Source: Archaeoglobus sp. (GTDB lineage: Archaea; Halobacteriota; Archaeoglobi; Archaeoglobales; Archaeoglobaceae). Taken from it: a stretch of 42,357 bases of DNA. The position numbers were made by a program, and so were the translations under genes. The stretch is from assembly GCA_017656505.1 (NCBI GenBank), contig JACDNU010000019.1, positions 1 to 42,357 on the forward strand, written 5' to 3'. This document shows, in pieces, positions 7,727 through 16,249 of this stretch. Each line of letters begins with the position of its first letter. Position 1 is the stretch's first letter. The notes under the pieces were generated by a model. It saw nothing but the letters and a program-made list of their open reading frames with translations, had not been told where the DNA came from and did not search any database.

Positions 7727-8767
7727 TCAGTAAAGCCAGCAAGCAACCTCATGATCGCTACCAACCTTCTTAAGTTCGGGTTCTTTCTGACTGCAAATTT
7801 CCCTAGCGAAAGGACATCGGGGATGAAATCTACAGCCAGAGGGTGGATTAATTGGGCTTGGAGGCTCACCTTTTACAACCAATTTCTCCTTCCTTTTCTC
7901 GATCTCCGGATCTGGGATCGGAATGGCAGAGAAAAGAGCCTTTGTGTAAGGATGTAGCGGCTCCTCAAAAATTCCATCGGAATTGCCGACTTCAACGAGT
8001 TTGCCTAAATACATTACCCCCAGCCTGTGGCTCATGTACTTAACTATAGCAAGATCGTGGCTTATGAAAAGATAGGTAAGATCCAGCTCTCCCTGGATGT
8101 CTTTCAGGGTATTCAGAATGTTTGCTTGGACTGAAACGTCTAAAGCTGAAGTAGGCTCATCAAGAACAACGAATTCGGGTTTTAAGGAAAGAATTCTCGC
8201 AAGGGCTATCCTCTGCCTCTGTCCACCACTGAATTCGTGGGGGTATCGATACAGATGTCCCTCATTAAGACCCACTTTTTCCAGCAGATCGATTACAAAA
8301 GCTTCGGGATCGTGCACATCTATGCCGTGATGATTCACCGGCTCCATAACAATCTGAAAAACGGTTTGTCTGGGGTTTAGAGATGAGTATGGGTCCTGAA
8401 ACATTATCTGGGCCTTTCTCCTAAACCAGTCCATATCTTTCTTTTTAAATTTGGTGATATCCCTTCCATCGTAAATGATCTGTCCATCCGTCGGTTCAAT
8501 CAGCCTAAGAATCGTTCTGCCCACGGTGGTTTTACCACATCCACTCTCTCCAACCAAACCGAAGGTTTCTCCCTTTCTTATTTCAAACGTAACATTATCA
8601 ACGGCCTTAACGTAACCTTTAGTAAAGAACAAACCCTTCAGAGGAAAATACTTCTTGAGATTTCTTACCTCTAGAAGGTTCGAGCTAGAGCTAAAGCCAT
8701 TGCTAAAGCTACTCATTCCCTGCATCCCTTCCATCATCTCACCCGTGGCACGCAACGAAGTGTCCAT
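7727..8767 (-). CDS. Oligopeptide/dipeptide ABC transporter ATPase (OppF/DppF)
   Basis: A 346-residue ABC ATPase that powers the peptide transporter from the cytoplasmic face. Walker A is GESGCGKT (73-80), the Q loop is in MFQDPYSSLNP, the signature is FSGGQRQR (about 179-186), Walker B is VVLDEP (about 200-205), and the H-loop His is in FISHDLA. The end carries the oligopeptide-type extension with three cysteines (CRFHPRCPFAREIC). Its start at 8767 has GGAGGAGGT upstream and overlaps the ATPase gene before it by 29 nt. An alternative ATG at 8737, right after that gene's stop, would remove ten variable residues. Last gene of the five-gene operon. Confidence 0.94.
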   Translation of the reverse strand: MDTSLRATGEMMEGMQGMSSFSNGFSSSSNLLEVRNLKKYFPLKGLFFTKGYVKAVDNVTFEIRKGETFGLVGESGCGKTTVGRTILRLIEPTDGQIIYDGRDITKFKKKDMDWFRRKAQIMFQDPYSSLNPRQTVFQIVMEPVNHHGIDVHDPEAFVIDLLEKVGLNEGHLYRYPHEFSGGQRQRIALARILSLKPEFVVLDEPTSALDVSVQANILNTLKDIQGELDLTYLFISHDLAIVKYMSHRLGVMYLGKLVEVGNSDGIFEEPLHPYTKALFSAIPIPDPEIEKRKEKLVVKGEPPSPINPPSGCRFHPRCPFAREICSQKEPELKKVGSDHEVACWLY

Positions 8768-9719
8768 CTTCGACCTCCTCCAGTTCAGGAACCTTGCTTC
8801 TGCAGATTTCAGTCGCCTGATTGCATCTCGGATTAAATCTGCAACCAGAAGGTGGGTTTATCAAGCTTGGAACTGTGCCTGGAATCGCTTCCAACCTCTC
8901 TATTTTTACAAGTGGATTTGGAACGGCTTTAAGGAGTCCTCTCGTATAGGGATGAATCGGTTTTTTGAAGATCGTAAAAACATCTGCCAGTTCGACTATT
9001 TTTCCAGCATACATCACGGCAACCCTATCGGCCATGTCTGCAACCACACCCATGTCATGAGTTATAAGCAAAACGGTTGCGCCGTATCTCTCCTTCATCT
9101 CCTTTATGAGATTGAGAATTTGAGCCTGAACTGTCACGTCCAAAGCGGTTGTTGGCTCATCGGCAATTAATATCCTAGGATTATTTGCGATCCCTATACC
9201 TATTGTTACCCTCTGTTTCATACCCCCGCTTAGCTCATGCGGGTAGTTGCTCACCCTCTTTTCCGGATCAGGCATTAAAACAGTTCTCAGAATATCAACA
9301 GCTCTTTTTACTCCTTCTTTTATGCTCTTAACCATTTTATGAACAAATAAAGCCTCAGAAACCTGATATCCTATTGAGTAAAGGGGATCAAGAGAAGACT
9401 GGGGGTCCTGAAATATGTAAGCGATCTCCTTACCCCTATATTCCCTTATCTCCTCTTCACCGAGCTTTAGCAAATCGATTGTTTCTCCATCCCTGTGATA
9501 ATAGACCTCACCCTCCACGATTCTTCCCGGAGACTCGATCAGTTGTGTAAGAGCTCTAGCAGTAACGGATTTGCCACAGCCAGTTTCGCCTACTAAAGCA
9601 AAGGTTTCGCCCTTGTACACATCGAAAGAGACTTTTTCAATCGCTTTAACAACTCCAGCGTAAGTATAGAAATGTACTGTGAGATCTTTAACTTCAAGGA
9701 TCTTTTCTGTCCCTATCAT
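8739..9719 (-). CDS. Oligopeptide/dipeptide ABC transporter ATPase (OppD/DppD)
   Basis: A 326-residue ABC ATPase, the second motor subunit of the transporter. Walker A is GETGCGKS (44-51), the Q loop is in IFQDPQSSLDP, the signature is LSGGMKQR, Walker B is ILIADEP, and the H loop is LLITHDM. The C-terminal oligopeptide extension has CRFNPRC and further cysteines. GGAGG lies upstream of ATG 9719. The start overlaps the stop of the permease gene by 4 nt (ATGA type), indicating translational coupling. The partner ATPase follows with a 29-nt overlap. Confidence 0.95.
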   Translation of the reverse strand: MIGTEKILEVKDLTVHFYTYAGVVKAIEKVSFDVYKGETFALVGETGCGKSVTARALTQLIESPGRIVEGEVYYHRDGETIDLLKLGEEEIREYRGKEIAYIFQDPQSSLDPLYSIGYQVSEALFVHKMVKSIKEGVKRAVDILRTVLMPDPEKRVSNYPHELSGGMKQRVTIGIGIANNPRILIADEPTTALDVTVQAQILNLIKEMKERYGATVLLITHDMGVVADMADRVAVMYAGKIVELADVFTIFKKPIHPYTRGLLKAVPNPLVKIERLEAIPGTVPSLINPPSGCRFNPRCNQATEICRSKVPELEEVEDGHFVACHG

Positions 9720-10843
9720 CTCCTCTCCTCCTTCGGTTTTTTCCGTTTTACCTTGAATTCGATGCTCCTTCTAAGCTTCGGATCTAAAACATCCCTGAGC
9801 GAGTCTCCGAGCAGGTTCCAGCCAAGCACGTCGAAAAGCACGATAGCTCCCGGAAAGATTATCAACCACCACGCTTTGGGGAAGAATTGCGAACCATCGT
9901 ATACTATCCTCCCCCAGTCAGCTATTGGTGGAGTTGCACCCAGCCCAAGAAAACTCAGTCCAGCCTCAGTCAGCACAACACTGCCAAAATCTAGGGTGAC
10001 ATAAACCAGAATTGGTCCTATGATGTTTGGAAGAATGTGTTTTGCCATTATTTTAGCCGACGAGAGACCTATTGCCTTTGCCGATTCAACATATAGGGAT
10101 TCCCTTTCCGTAAGAGTTGAACCTCTCGTAATTCTCGCATACCCTGGCCACCAGACTATTGCCATTGCAATCATTACAGCAAGCAGCCTGCTTAGATTGC
10201 CTGCTTCCCTCGCATCGAGGGCAAAAAGCCAGAGTAAGATCTGCTGGAGATATATATAATTGTTAATCAAGTACGAGATCCTTTCCGGCAGCACAGCAGC
10301 AAACGCAATCGCGAGGATTAAAGGTGGGAAAGCCAGAAACATGTCCGTTACACGCATAATTAGCTCGTCAATTTTGCCGCCGAAGTATCCTGCAACAAGT
10401 CCGAGGAGAATCCCTAAAGGAACGCCCATGAGAATGACTATCACAGAAATAACAAGCGATGTTCTCGCTCCTTGGAGAAGGAGGCTGACGAGATCTCTAC
10501 CAAAGTGATCTGCTCCAAGCAGGAAAAACTGCCCAGGTGGGGAAAGATACGTGTCGCCGTTATCGAATATTGGGAAGTAGTTATACTTGTAGGGGGCAAA
10601 ATAAGGTCCGAAAATCCCAAGAAATACGAAAATCGTTACGAGAAAAAGTCCAATAACACCCGGAGGGGATCTGTTCAAAGCATAGAACATCAGCTTCCAC
10701 TCAGCTATCCTTGATCTGTTCTTTTCCCTCCATCCCTTTCTAACGGCCGAAATTATAGAGACCAGAAACTCAATAAATGAATCCGAGATTCTATCAAGGA
10801 TGCTCCTCTGGTATTCCTCGCCCAATTGTTCTACTTCCTGCAT
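9716..10843 (-). CDS. Peptide ABC transporter permease (OppC/DppC)
   Basis: About 375 residues with six predicted membrane spans. The N-terminal arm is long and charged (about 60 residues) before the first span (GVIGLFLVTIFVFLGIFG). The family's cytoplasmic coupling loop is visible as TERESLYVESAKAIGLSSAKIMAKHILPN. A second conserved region is VVLTEAGLSFLGLG. The start at ATG 10843 is preferred: GGTGATC, a perfect match to the archaeal 16S 3' end, lies just upstream. An ATG seven codons earlier (10864) has no such site. Forms the channel with the permease encoded just upstream (10899-11900). Confidence 0.94.
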   Translation of the reverse strand: MQEVEQLGEEYQRSILDRISDSFIEFLVSIISAVRKGWREKNRSRIAEWKLMFYALNRSPPGVIGLFLVTIFVFLGIFGPYFAPYKYNYFPIFDNGDTYLSPPGQFFLLGADHFGRDLVSLLLQGARTSLVISVIVILMGVPLGILLGLVAGYFGGKIDELIMRVTDMFLAFPPLILAIAFAAVLPERISYLINNYIYLQQILLWLFALDAREAGNLSRLLAVMIAMAIVWWPGYARITRGSTLTERESLYVESAKAIGLSSAKIMAKHILPNIIGPILVYVTLDFGSVVLTEAGLSFLGLGATPPIADWGRIVYDGSQFFPKAWWLIIFPGAIVLFDVLGWNLLGDSLRDVLDPKLRRSIEFKVKRKKPKEERR

Positions 10844-10898
10844 TTGATCACCTTCTAGTACCATTTAGCTTTCATCTTCTACTCTTCTACTCTTTTGT

Positions 10899-11900
10899 TC
10901 AATATCTCACCCTCGGATCGATGACTGCATAGAAAATATCAACTATGAGGTTCGCGATAACGTAAACCAAAGCGAAAATGAAGGTTACTGCAACTATTGC
11001 CGGGAAATCGAGAGTTGTGATCGAAAATATTGCATACAGTCCCATTCCCGGTAGGCCAAACACGGTTTCTGTTATAGGAGCGCCGCTTAGCAATCCTCCA
11101 AACTGGAGTCCGAGAACTGTTATGATTGGAACCAAAGAGTTCTTCATCGCATGCCTGTATATGCGGAGCTTCTGAACACCTTTTGCCTTTAAGAATTCAA
11201 TGTAATCCCCACCTATTGCCTCGAGGAATGAGTTTCTTACGAATCTAGCAACAACTCCTGCTCCCATAAATCCCAAAACAAAGCCAGGAAGCCAGAATCT
11301 AGCAACATGCTGCCTGAATAGCTCGAGATTTCCAGTCAGAAGTGAATCGATAACTGGAATGTGAGTTATAACTATATCTGGAGAGGGAGGCACTCCAGCA
11401 AGGTTGATTATTCTGATATGAACAAAGAAAACATAAATGAGAATGTAACCGAGCCAGAAAACCGGTGTTGAGACCCCAATTAGAGCAAATATCCTCACAA
11501 ATGTGTCGATGGCAGAATCTCTTTTAAGTGCCGAAACCAATCCTAAAGGTATGCCTATCAGCAAAACGAAGAAATATGCAAACAAAGTGAGCTGGAATGT
11601 GACGGGAAAACGCTTACCAACATCATCCAAAACCGGATTAGAAGTCCTTGGGTCGATTATTTCATTCTTCATCAATCCTGTGATCAAGAACAGATACTGC
11701 TCGTACCACGGATCGTCCATATGGTACTTTTCTCTGATAATCTCGATTGCTTTCTGGCTTGCTTTCTCTCCTCCAGCCCACGCTCTTGCCGGATCAGCGG
11801 GTATTAGGTACGCGATTGCGAAGACGATCAGCGTTATTCCGATTATTGTGGGTATGAACGTCAGTATACGTCTCGCTAGGAATTTCTTCAGCTCAGCCAC
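10899..11900 (-). CDS. Peptide ABC transporter permease (OppB/DppB)
   Basis: A 333-residue permease. It has an N-terminal span (ILTFIPTIIGITLIVFAIAY) followed by five more, the large external loop after span 1 typical of DppB, and the coupling motif FLEAIGGDYIEFLKAKGVQKLRIYRHAMKNS in three consecutive blocks. The end (DIFYAVIDPRVRY) is the common family terminus. The GTG start at 11900 is supported by GAGGTGAG three bases upstream. Lies about 100 nt after the binding-protein gene, with a T-rich stretch and a short repeat in between, so the binding protein may be expressed above the rest. Confidence 0.95.
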   Translation of the reverse strand: MAELKKFLARRILTFIPTIIGITLIVFAIAYLIPADPARAWAGGEKASQKAIEIIREKYHMDDPWYEQYLFLITGLMKNEIIDPRTSNPVLDDVGKRFPVTFQLTLFAYFFVLLIGIPLGLVSALKRDSAIDTFVRIFALIGVSTPVFWLGYILIYVFFVHIRIINLAGVPPSPDIVITHIPVIDSLLTGNLELFRQHVARFWLPGFVLGFMGAGVVARFVRNSFLEAIGGDYIEFLKAKGVQKLRIYRHAMKNSLVPIITVLGLQFGGLLSGAPITETVFGLPGMGLYAIFSITTLDFPAIVAVTFIFALVYVIANLIVDIFYAVIDPRVRY

Positions 11901-11960
11901 TGGCTCACCTCAGGACTCAGATTGCAGATTTGTATAAATAGCTTTCCGAGATTGATGGAG

Positions 11961-11977
11961 AAATAAAAAACAAAAAA
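11961..11977 (-). terminator. T-rich tract between the binding-protein and permease genes
   Basis: Read on the minus strand, two runs of six T separated by one G follow the binding-protein stop by roughly 25-40 nt. In archaea such tracts give partial or full termination. Partial termination here would make the binding protein more abundant than the membrane parts, as is usual for ABC importers. Confidence 0.45.
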
Positions 11978-11991
11978 TTGTTTAAAATTTT

Positions 11992-12013
11992 ATTCTGTAA
12001 GTCATTCTGTAAG
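11992..12013. repeat. 10-bp direct repeat duplicating the end of the binding-protein gene
   Basis: ATTCTGTAAG occurs at 11992-12001 and again at 12004-12013. On the coding strand the last codons (Leu-Thr-Glu-stop) are repeated in frame directly after the real stop. Probably slippage; if the first stop were suppressed, only four residues would be added. Confidence 0.6.
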
Positions 12014-14131
12014 CACATTCACCTCTTTGAATGCAGTTGCGCCGTAGTAGAGAGGTCCAACCCAGTTATCAGTGTCCAAGTAATCTGGTACCCAGCCGAT
12101 CGTGTAGTAGTCGTACTGTCCATGCTCACCTTTGCTCAAGTATACAGGCCACTCAAGGCTTGTTACGGTGCACTTGAAGCCAAGCTGGCTCCATGTGTTC
12201 TGTAGCAAAGCTGAAATCTTTTCTCGGGCAGAGTTACCCGAGTTGTATGTTAGCTCAATCGTGTATTTGGTTGGATCAATGCCTGCTTCTTTGAGAAGCT
12301 GCTTCGCTTTTGCCATGTCAAAGGTGTACTTGTTTATGCCATATTCTGTGTATCCGGGCCAGCCAATTGGTACGGCTGCATAGTTCCTCTCCATGTTTCC
12401 TGAGTATACTTGCTGGATGATCTGGTCATAGGGCACCGCATAAGCTAATGCCTGTCTGACCTTCGGGTTGTTGAATGGTTCCTTGTAAGTGTTGAAGACA
12501 CCGTACGTGATTACAGGCTGGAGCAGATCAGTCTTCACAACTGAGTGGAATCCCTGGAACTCAAGTCCTTTAACATCATTGATTCTTTCTGGTGGTGCTG
12601 CAACATAGTCAACTGTTCCGGTCTGGAAGAGGTTTATTCTCGAGACTGCGTCGTTGTTAATCACCCAGATTACAGTTTCATGCTTGGCTTTTGAAGTATC
12701 GGCATACATCTCATCCCAAAGTGCTTTACCCCAGTAGTATGGGTTCATTTTTGCAACGATGTAGCTGTTTTCTTCGTAGTCAACCACACAATACGGGCCA
12801 GTGCAAACTGGCTTTTGATGCATCAACTGATGGGTTGCGTCCTCCTCACCTTCGCTTACATAAGCTTCCCAAGCAGACGGGTTCTTGCCGTTGTTGGAAG
12901 CATCCAAAGCTTCCTGATACTTATCACCGAGTAGATACTCCATTGGAAGCACTGAGAGGAACGGATCGGTTAGAATGCCAAGAATTGGTGCATATGGTTC
13001 TGGAAGTACGAGCTTGTAGACTCCAGCCGTTTTACCACTGTAGCCGAACATCGACAGCAGCTCATCCATTGATTTAACTTCTCCAGACTTTCCTTCAAAC
13101 TCGGCGTACAATCCTCCTTTAGCAATAACACTTGCGAACTCATCCTCTGTAAGAGGAACAGATTTCTCTAAATCAGTGAAGCCGAGCATCCAGCTGACAC
13201 TATGGCCTATCCTGTTAACCCTCCAGAAACTGAAGGCAACATCGGTAGCATCGATCGGATAGGTTTTATCGTTCCATGGATCATAAGCTACGACATCACC
13301 CCTAATTACAAAGTACCACTCAGTACCCTCTTTGTTATGCGCCCAAGCAACCGCTAGATCTGGTGATACTTTCTCTGTCTCTTCCTTCCAGTAAGTCACG
13401 AGTGTGTCTCCGATCTGGTGCCAGATCTCCCAGCCAAAGGTCTCATAGGTTGTAGCAGGATCAAAAGATTCGGGCCAACCAATCGTTCCAATTACGAGAG
13501 TATTTGCATCGTTCTTGTAGTCTTTTATTCCGATGTCAACCGTCGGCGCGTTTGGTTTCTCCCAGACCAAGTCATATCTCTCCGTAAACGTTGGGTGGTA
13601 GTATCTTCCCTCAACCCACTCCCAGTAGACTCTCATCATCCTGTTTTGTCCAAAGACGATTAAGGGAGCTTCTTTGTTCGCAATTATGTACATCGCCTTG
13701 AAAAGCTCAGTTCTTATTTCTGGATTCGTTTCAACTCTGGCCGCCTTTACCAAAGCGTCAAACTCGGTATTCCTCCAGAAAGCTGGATTTATCGCTCCAA
13801 ATCCCTGTCCTTCCTCCATGAGTTTTTCGATGGATTCGGTATTTTCCTTATCGACAACGTAAGTCACCTTTATGACCTTCTTGTTTGTTGGAATCGATAC
13901 GGATTCAATCTTCCCTTTCTCTCCCACCACAACTACTGAGGTGTCCGTTTCAATTACCTTCCCCGGTATTGGTGTGGCGGTTGGAGTGGGCTTTGGTGTT
14001 GGCGTTGGTGTCGCTGCTGGAGTTGCGGTAGGTGCGGGAGTCGGTGTGGGCTTTACCTGTTGCTGTGCACAGCCAGCCAATGAAATCGCTAATAGCCCAA
14101 TCACGATCAAGTAGAACAATTTTCTTTTCAT
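12002..14131 (-). CDS. Peptide-binding lipoprotein of ABC transporter, apparently circularly permuted
   Basis: A 709-residue solute-binding protein (SBP_bac_5 / DppA family) that captures substrate outside the cell. Residues 1-21 are a lipoprotein signal with lipobox LAGC (Cys21), and residues 27-57 a Thr/Pro/Ala spacer. Residues about 108-190 match the segment that normally ends this family: NTEFDALVKAARVETNPE, then ANKEAPLIVF, then VYWEWVEGRYY. The usual mature N-terminus begins only at about 211 (TLVIGTIGWPESFDPATT). The protein stops at GWVPDYLDTDNWVGPLYYG plus 14 residues, just where the missing C-terminal segment should follow. No leftover coding sequence lies downstream. So the order of the fold is permuted (C-segment, N-lobe, rest). 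Operon mates are the two permeases and two ATPases. The exact peptide or sugar substrate is unknown. Confidence 0.93.
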   Translation of the reverse strand: MKRKLFYLIVIGLLAISLAGCAQQQVKPTPTPAPTATPAATPTPTPKPTPTATPIPGKVIETDTSVVVVGEKGKIESVSIPTNKKVIKVTYVVDKENTESIEKLMEEGQGFGAINPAFWRNTEFDALVKAARVETNPEIRTELFKAMYIIANKEAPLIVFGQNRMMRVYWEWVEGRYYHPTFTERYDLVWEKPNAPTVDIGIKDYKNDANTLVIGTIGWPESFDPATTYETFGWEIWHQIGDTLVTYWKEETEKVSPDLAVAWAHNKEGTEWYFVIRGDVVAYDPWNDKTYPIDATDVAFSFWRVNRIGHSVSWMLGFTDLEKSVPLTEDEFASVIAKGGLYAEFEGKSGEVKSMDELLSMFGYSGKTAGVYKLVLPEPYAPILGILTDPFLSVLPMEYLLGDKYQEALDASNNGKNPSAWEAYVSEGEEDATHQLMHQKPVCTGPYCVVDYEENSYIVAKMNPYYWGKALWDEMYADTSKAKHETVIWVINNDAVSRINLFQTGTVDYVAAPPERINDVKGLEFQGFHSVVKTDLLQPVITYGVFNTYKEPFNNPKVRQALAYAVPYDQIIQQVYSGNMERNYAAVPIGWPGYTEYGINKYTFDMAKAKQLLKEAGIDPTKYTIELTYNSGNSAREKISALLQNTWSQLGFKCTVTSLEWPVYLSKGEHGQYDYYTIGWVPDYLDTDNWVGPLYYGATAFKEVNVLTE

Positions 14132-14328
14132 ATTTTATCCCCCAAGAAATTTTTTGAGCTATCATAAACGTCCATATTTAAATACTTTCTCATTTGTGTA
14201 GGATTTTATCTCGTAATTCTATAATATTAAATATCACAAGTTTAAACAGAGTATTTATGATTTTACTTTTAAAAGCAAACTTAACTTTTTCAGAGGCTTT
14301 AATAAGGATCAACTTCTCAAAGCAAACT

Positions 14329-14340
14329 ATTTATTTTAAA
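14329..14340 (+). promoter_or_regulatory. TATA-like element for the membrane protease gene
   Basis: TTTATTTTAAAA lies about 20-28 nt before ATG 14357 with no Shine-Dalgarno between, consistent with a leaderless or very short-leader transcript. The rest of 14132-14328 is the divergent control region shared with the binding-protein gene and holds no gene. Confidence 0.45.
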
Positions 14341-14356
14341 AGATGCAATAAATTCC

Positions 14357-15235
14357 ATGGATGGAGACCCAGCAGGAGCCTTCTTCAATATTCTCTGGTT
14401 TATATTTCTGTTTTACCTGATCTTAGGGCCACAGCTGAAGCATCGCCAGCTTTTGATGGCAAGGAAAGCTTTGATGGAAAAGATGGGGAAGAGGAGGAAT
14501 TCAAATGTCATTACTATGATCCACCGACAGGAAAGCATTGGGCTGTTTGGCATCCCGTTTTACAGATTTATAACAGTCGAAGACTCCGAGCAGATCTTGA
14601 GAGCGATAAGAGGAACACCAAAAGATCAACAGATAGATCTGATTTTGCATACACCAGGTGGATTGGTTCTTGCTTCAACCCAGATTGCGAAAGCAATAAA
14701 GGATCATCCCGCCAAAACTACAGTTATAATCCCCCATTATTCAATGAGTGGTGGAACTCTTATCGCTTTAGCTGCAGACGAGATAATAATGGATCCGAAT
14801 GCTGTTTTAGGGCCGGTGGATCCGCAGCTAATGAACTATCCAGCACCTTCTATCCTGGCAGCCGTTTCGAAGAAGGAACCAAAAGATATCGATGATAGCA
14901 CCCTAATTCTTGCAGATCTCGCGGAGAAATCGATCAACCAAGTTCAGAGCTTTGTTTTCGAGTTGCTCAAGGATAAATTGGGAGAAGAAAAAGCGAAGGA
15001 AGTTGCCCAGACCCTAACGGAGGGAAGATGGACTCACGACTACCCGATTACAGTTGAGGTTGCCAGAGAGCTTGGTTTAAATGTTAAGACCGAGGTTCCG
15101 CCTGAAGTTTATGAGCTTATGGAGATGTATCCACAGCCGATGATGCAAAGGCATCCGGGAGTTGAGTTCTTCCCCTTACCAAGGAAAAAGACTGGTGAAA
15201 CCGCCAACTCTGAATTCATGGGGTTTAAATTTTAA
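14357..15235 (+). CDS. SDH-family membrane serine protease (ClpP/crotonase fold)
   Basis: A 292-residue member of the serine dehydrogenase proteinase family (DUF114, related to SppA/ClpP). One N-terminal membrane span (about 9-24) anchors it. The soluble domain shows HTPGGLVLAST, typical of the oxyanion loop of ClpP-like proteases, and the nucleophile motif HYSMSGGTLIAL, with Ser131 the probable catalytic serine. It is followed by DEIIMDPNAVLGPVDPQ, which is strongly conserved in this family. Likely role: regulated cleavage of membrane or membrane-proximal proteins on the cytoplasmic side; the substrate is unknown. The next gene starts about 15 nt after the stop and is probably co-transcribed. 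Confidence 0.92.
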   Translation: MDGDPAGAFFNILWFIFLFYLILGPQLKHRQLLMARKALMEKMGKRRNSNVITMIHRQESIGLFGIPFYRFITVEDSEQILRAIRGTPKDQQIDLILHTPGGLVLASTQIAKAIKDHPAKTTVIIPHYSMSGGTLIALAADEIIMDPNAVLGPVDPQLMNYPAPSILAAVSKKEPKDIDDSTLILADLAEKSINQVQSFVFELLKDKLGEEKAKEVAQTLTEGRWTHDYPITVEVARELGLNVKTEVPPEVYELMEMYPQPMMQRHPGVEFFPLPRKKTGETANSEFMGFKF

Positions 15236-15250
15236 TCGTTGGGTGATACA

Positions 15251-15553
15251 ATGGCGGATGACCCTCTTAAAAGCTTGATGGATCTGGATAGGGAATTGTT
15301 TGAGCTGGTGAAAAAGTCTGAAGAGTTTGCTTTCTCAGAAGGGAAAATTCCGCTAAAGTACAAGTTTCTAATCGCAATGGCAATCGACGCATGCCTAGGA
15401 GCCGCAGAGGGTGTAAAAGTTCTGGTAAAAGCTGCGATGGAGAAGGGAGCTACAAAAGAGGAGATTTCAGAGGCTTTGAGGATTGCCGTTTACATCGCCG
15501 GGGCAGGAGCAGCTTACACAGCTGCAAAAGGTTTAAAGGATTTAAATATTTGA
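15251..15553 (+). CDS. AhpD-like / carboxymuconolactone decarboxylase family protein
   Basis: About 100 residues, all-helical CMD/AhpD fold. ATG 15251 has GGTGAT just upstream. The core matches the family: LKYKFLIAMAIDACLGAAEGVK in two blocks, then a helix ending in ALRIAVYIAGAGAAYTAAK. The peroxidase-type CxxC-xxx-His site of AhpD is not kept: only one cysteine is present, in DACLGAAEG. It is therefore unlikely to be a classical disulfide reductase, and many archaeal members look like this. Function unknown. Confidence 0.82.
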   Translation: MADDPLKSLMDLDRELFELVKKSEEFAFSEGKIPLKYKFLIAMAIDACLGAAEGVKVLVKAAMEKGATKEEISEALRIAVYIAGAGAAYTAAKGLKDLNI

Positions 15554-15584
15554 TTAACAGGATTAAACAAATATAATTCGAACT

Positions 15585-16202
15585 ATGGAATTCAAATCCA
15601 AAGAAGAAGTAAGAAAGTTGGTCTGGAAAAGAATTGAACCGTTCTCTGCACCTCCTTTTCCCGTTACCGGAAGGATACCAAATTTCAAAGGATCAAAGAG
15701 AGCGTGTGAAAGGATAAGGGAGCTTGGAAGATACAGGAAATCGAAAACTGTTTTCTCTGCTCCTGATTCTCCTCTTGTCTGGGCGAGGAAGATTGTTTTG
15801 GAAGATGGTAAGAACTTGCTCGCAGTAAAACCTAGAATTACAGGATTTTTACTCCTTAAAAGTAAGAATGACCTCAGTTTGAAAGATGTAACTATCAAAG
15901 GAATGATGAAGAACGGAATAGACATCAGGGAAAACGAATTGAGTAAAATTGGAGAAATTGATGTTTTCATCCAAGGCTGTGTTGCTGTCGATAGAATGGG
16001 AAACAGAATTGGAAAGGGAATGGGATACGGCGACAAAGAATATCAGATACTAAAAAAGCATGGATTGATAAATCCAGACTTTCTTTACGTGGTCATAGCA
16101 CATGAGGTGCAGATTTTCGAGGATTTGAGCTATTTAATGAAAGAATACGACGCCAAAGCAGACGTGATTCTGACACCCGAGCGAATAATTTGGTGTGGTT
16201 GA
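15585..16202 (+). CDS. 5-formyltetrahydrofolate cyclo-ligase (MTHFS) family protein
   Basis: A 205-residue protein of the MTHFS/COG0212 family. The diagnostic C-terminal motif is NRIGKGMGYGDKEYQIL (about residues 142-158), followed by the conserved ending DVILTPERIIW. The N-terminal region (KRIEPFSAPPFPVTGRIPNF) is the typical archaeal version. The bacterial enzyme uses ATP to convert 5-formyl-THF to 5,10-methenyl-THF. Archaeoglobales use tetrahydromethanopterin, so the true substrate here is uncertain. Starts 31 nt after the previous stop; no clear Shine-Dalgarno. Confidence 0.88.
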   Translation: MEFKSKEEVRKLVWKRIEPFSAPPFPVTGRIPNFKGSKRACERIRELGRYRKSKTVFSAPDSPLVWARKIVLEDGKNLLAVKPRITGFLLLKSKNDLSLKDVTIKGMMKNGIDIRENELSKIGEIDVFIQGCVAVDRMGNRIGKGMGYGDKEYQILKKHGLINPDFLYVVIAHEVQIFEDLSYLMKEYDAKADVILTPERIIWCG

Positions 16203-16249
16203 TCGAAAGAAGTAGGATAAATTTCAGGAAGCTATTATAAGAATACAGA

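Noticed and set aside
13972-14060. GT-rich repetitive DNA that looks like a minisatellite
   Set aside because: It encodes the Thr/Pro/Ala spacer after the lipobox, so the repetition comes from the protein linker.
14194-14895. 233-codon plus-strand frame
   Set aside because: It overlaps the SDH protease gene in another frame and has no family similarity, while the protease frame has clear motifs.
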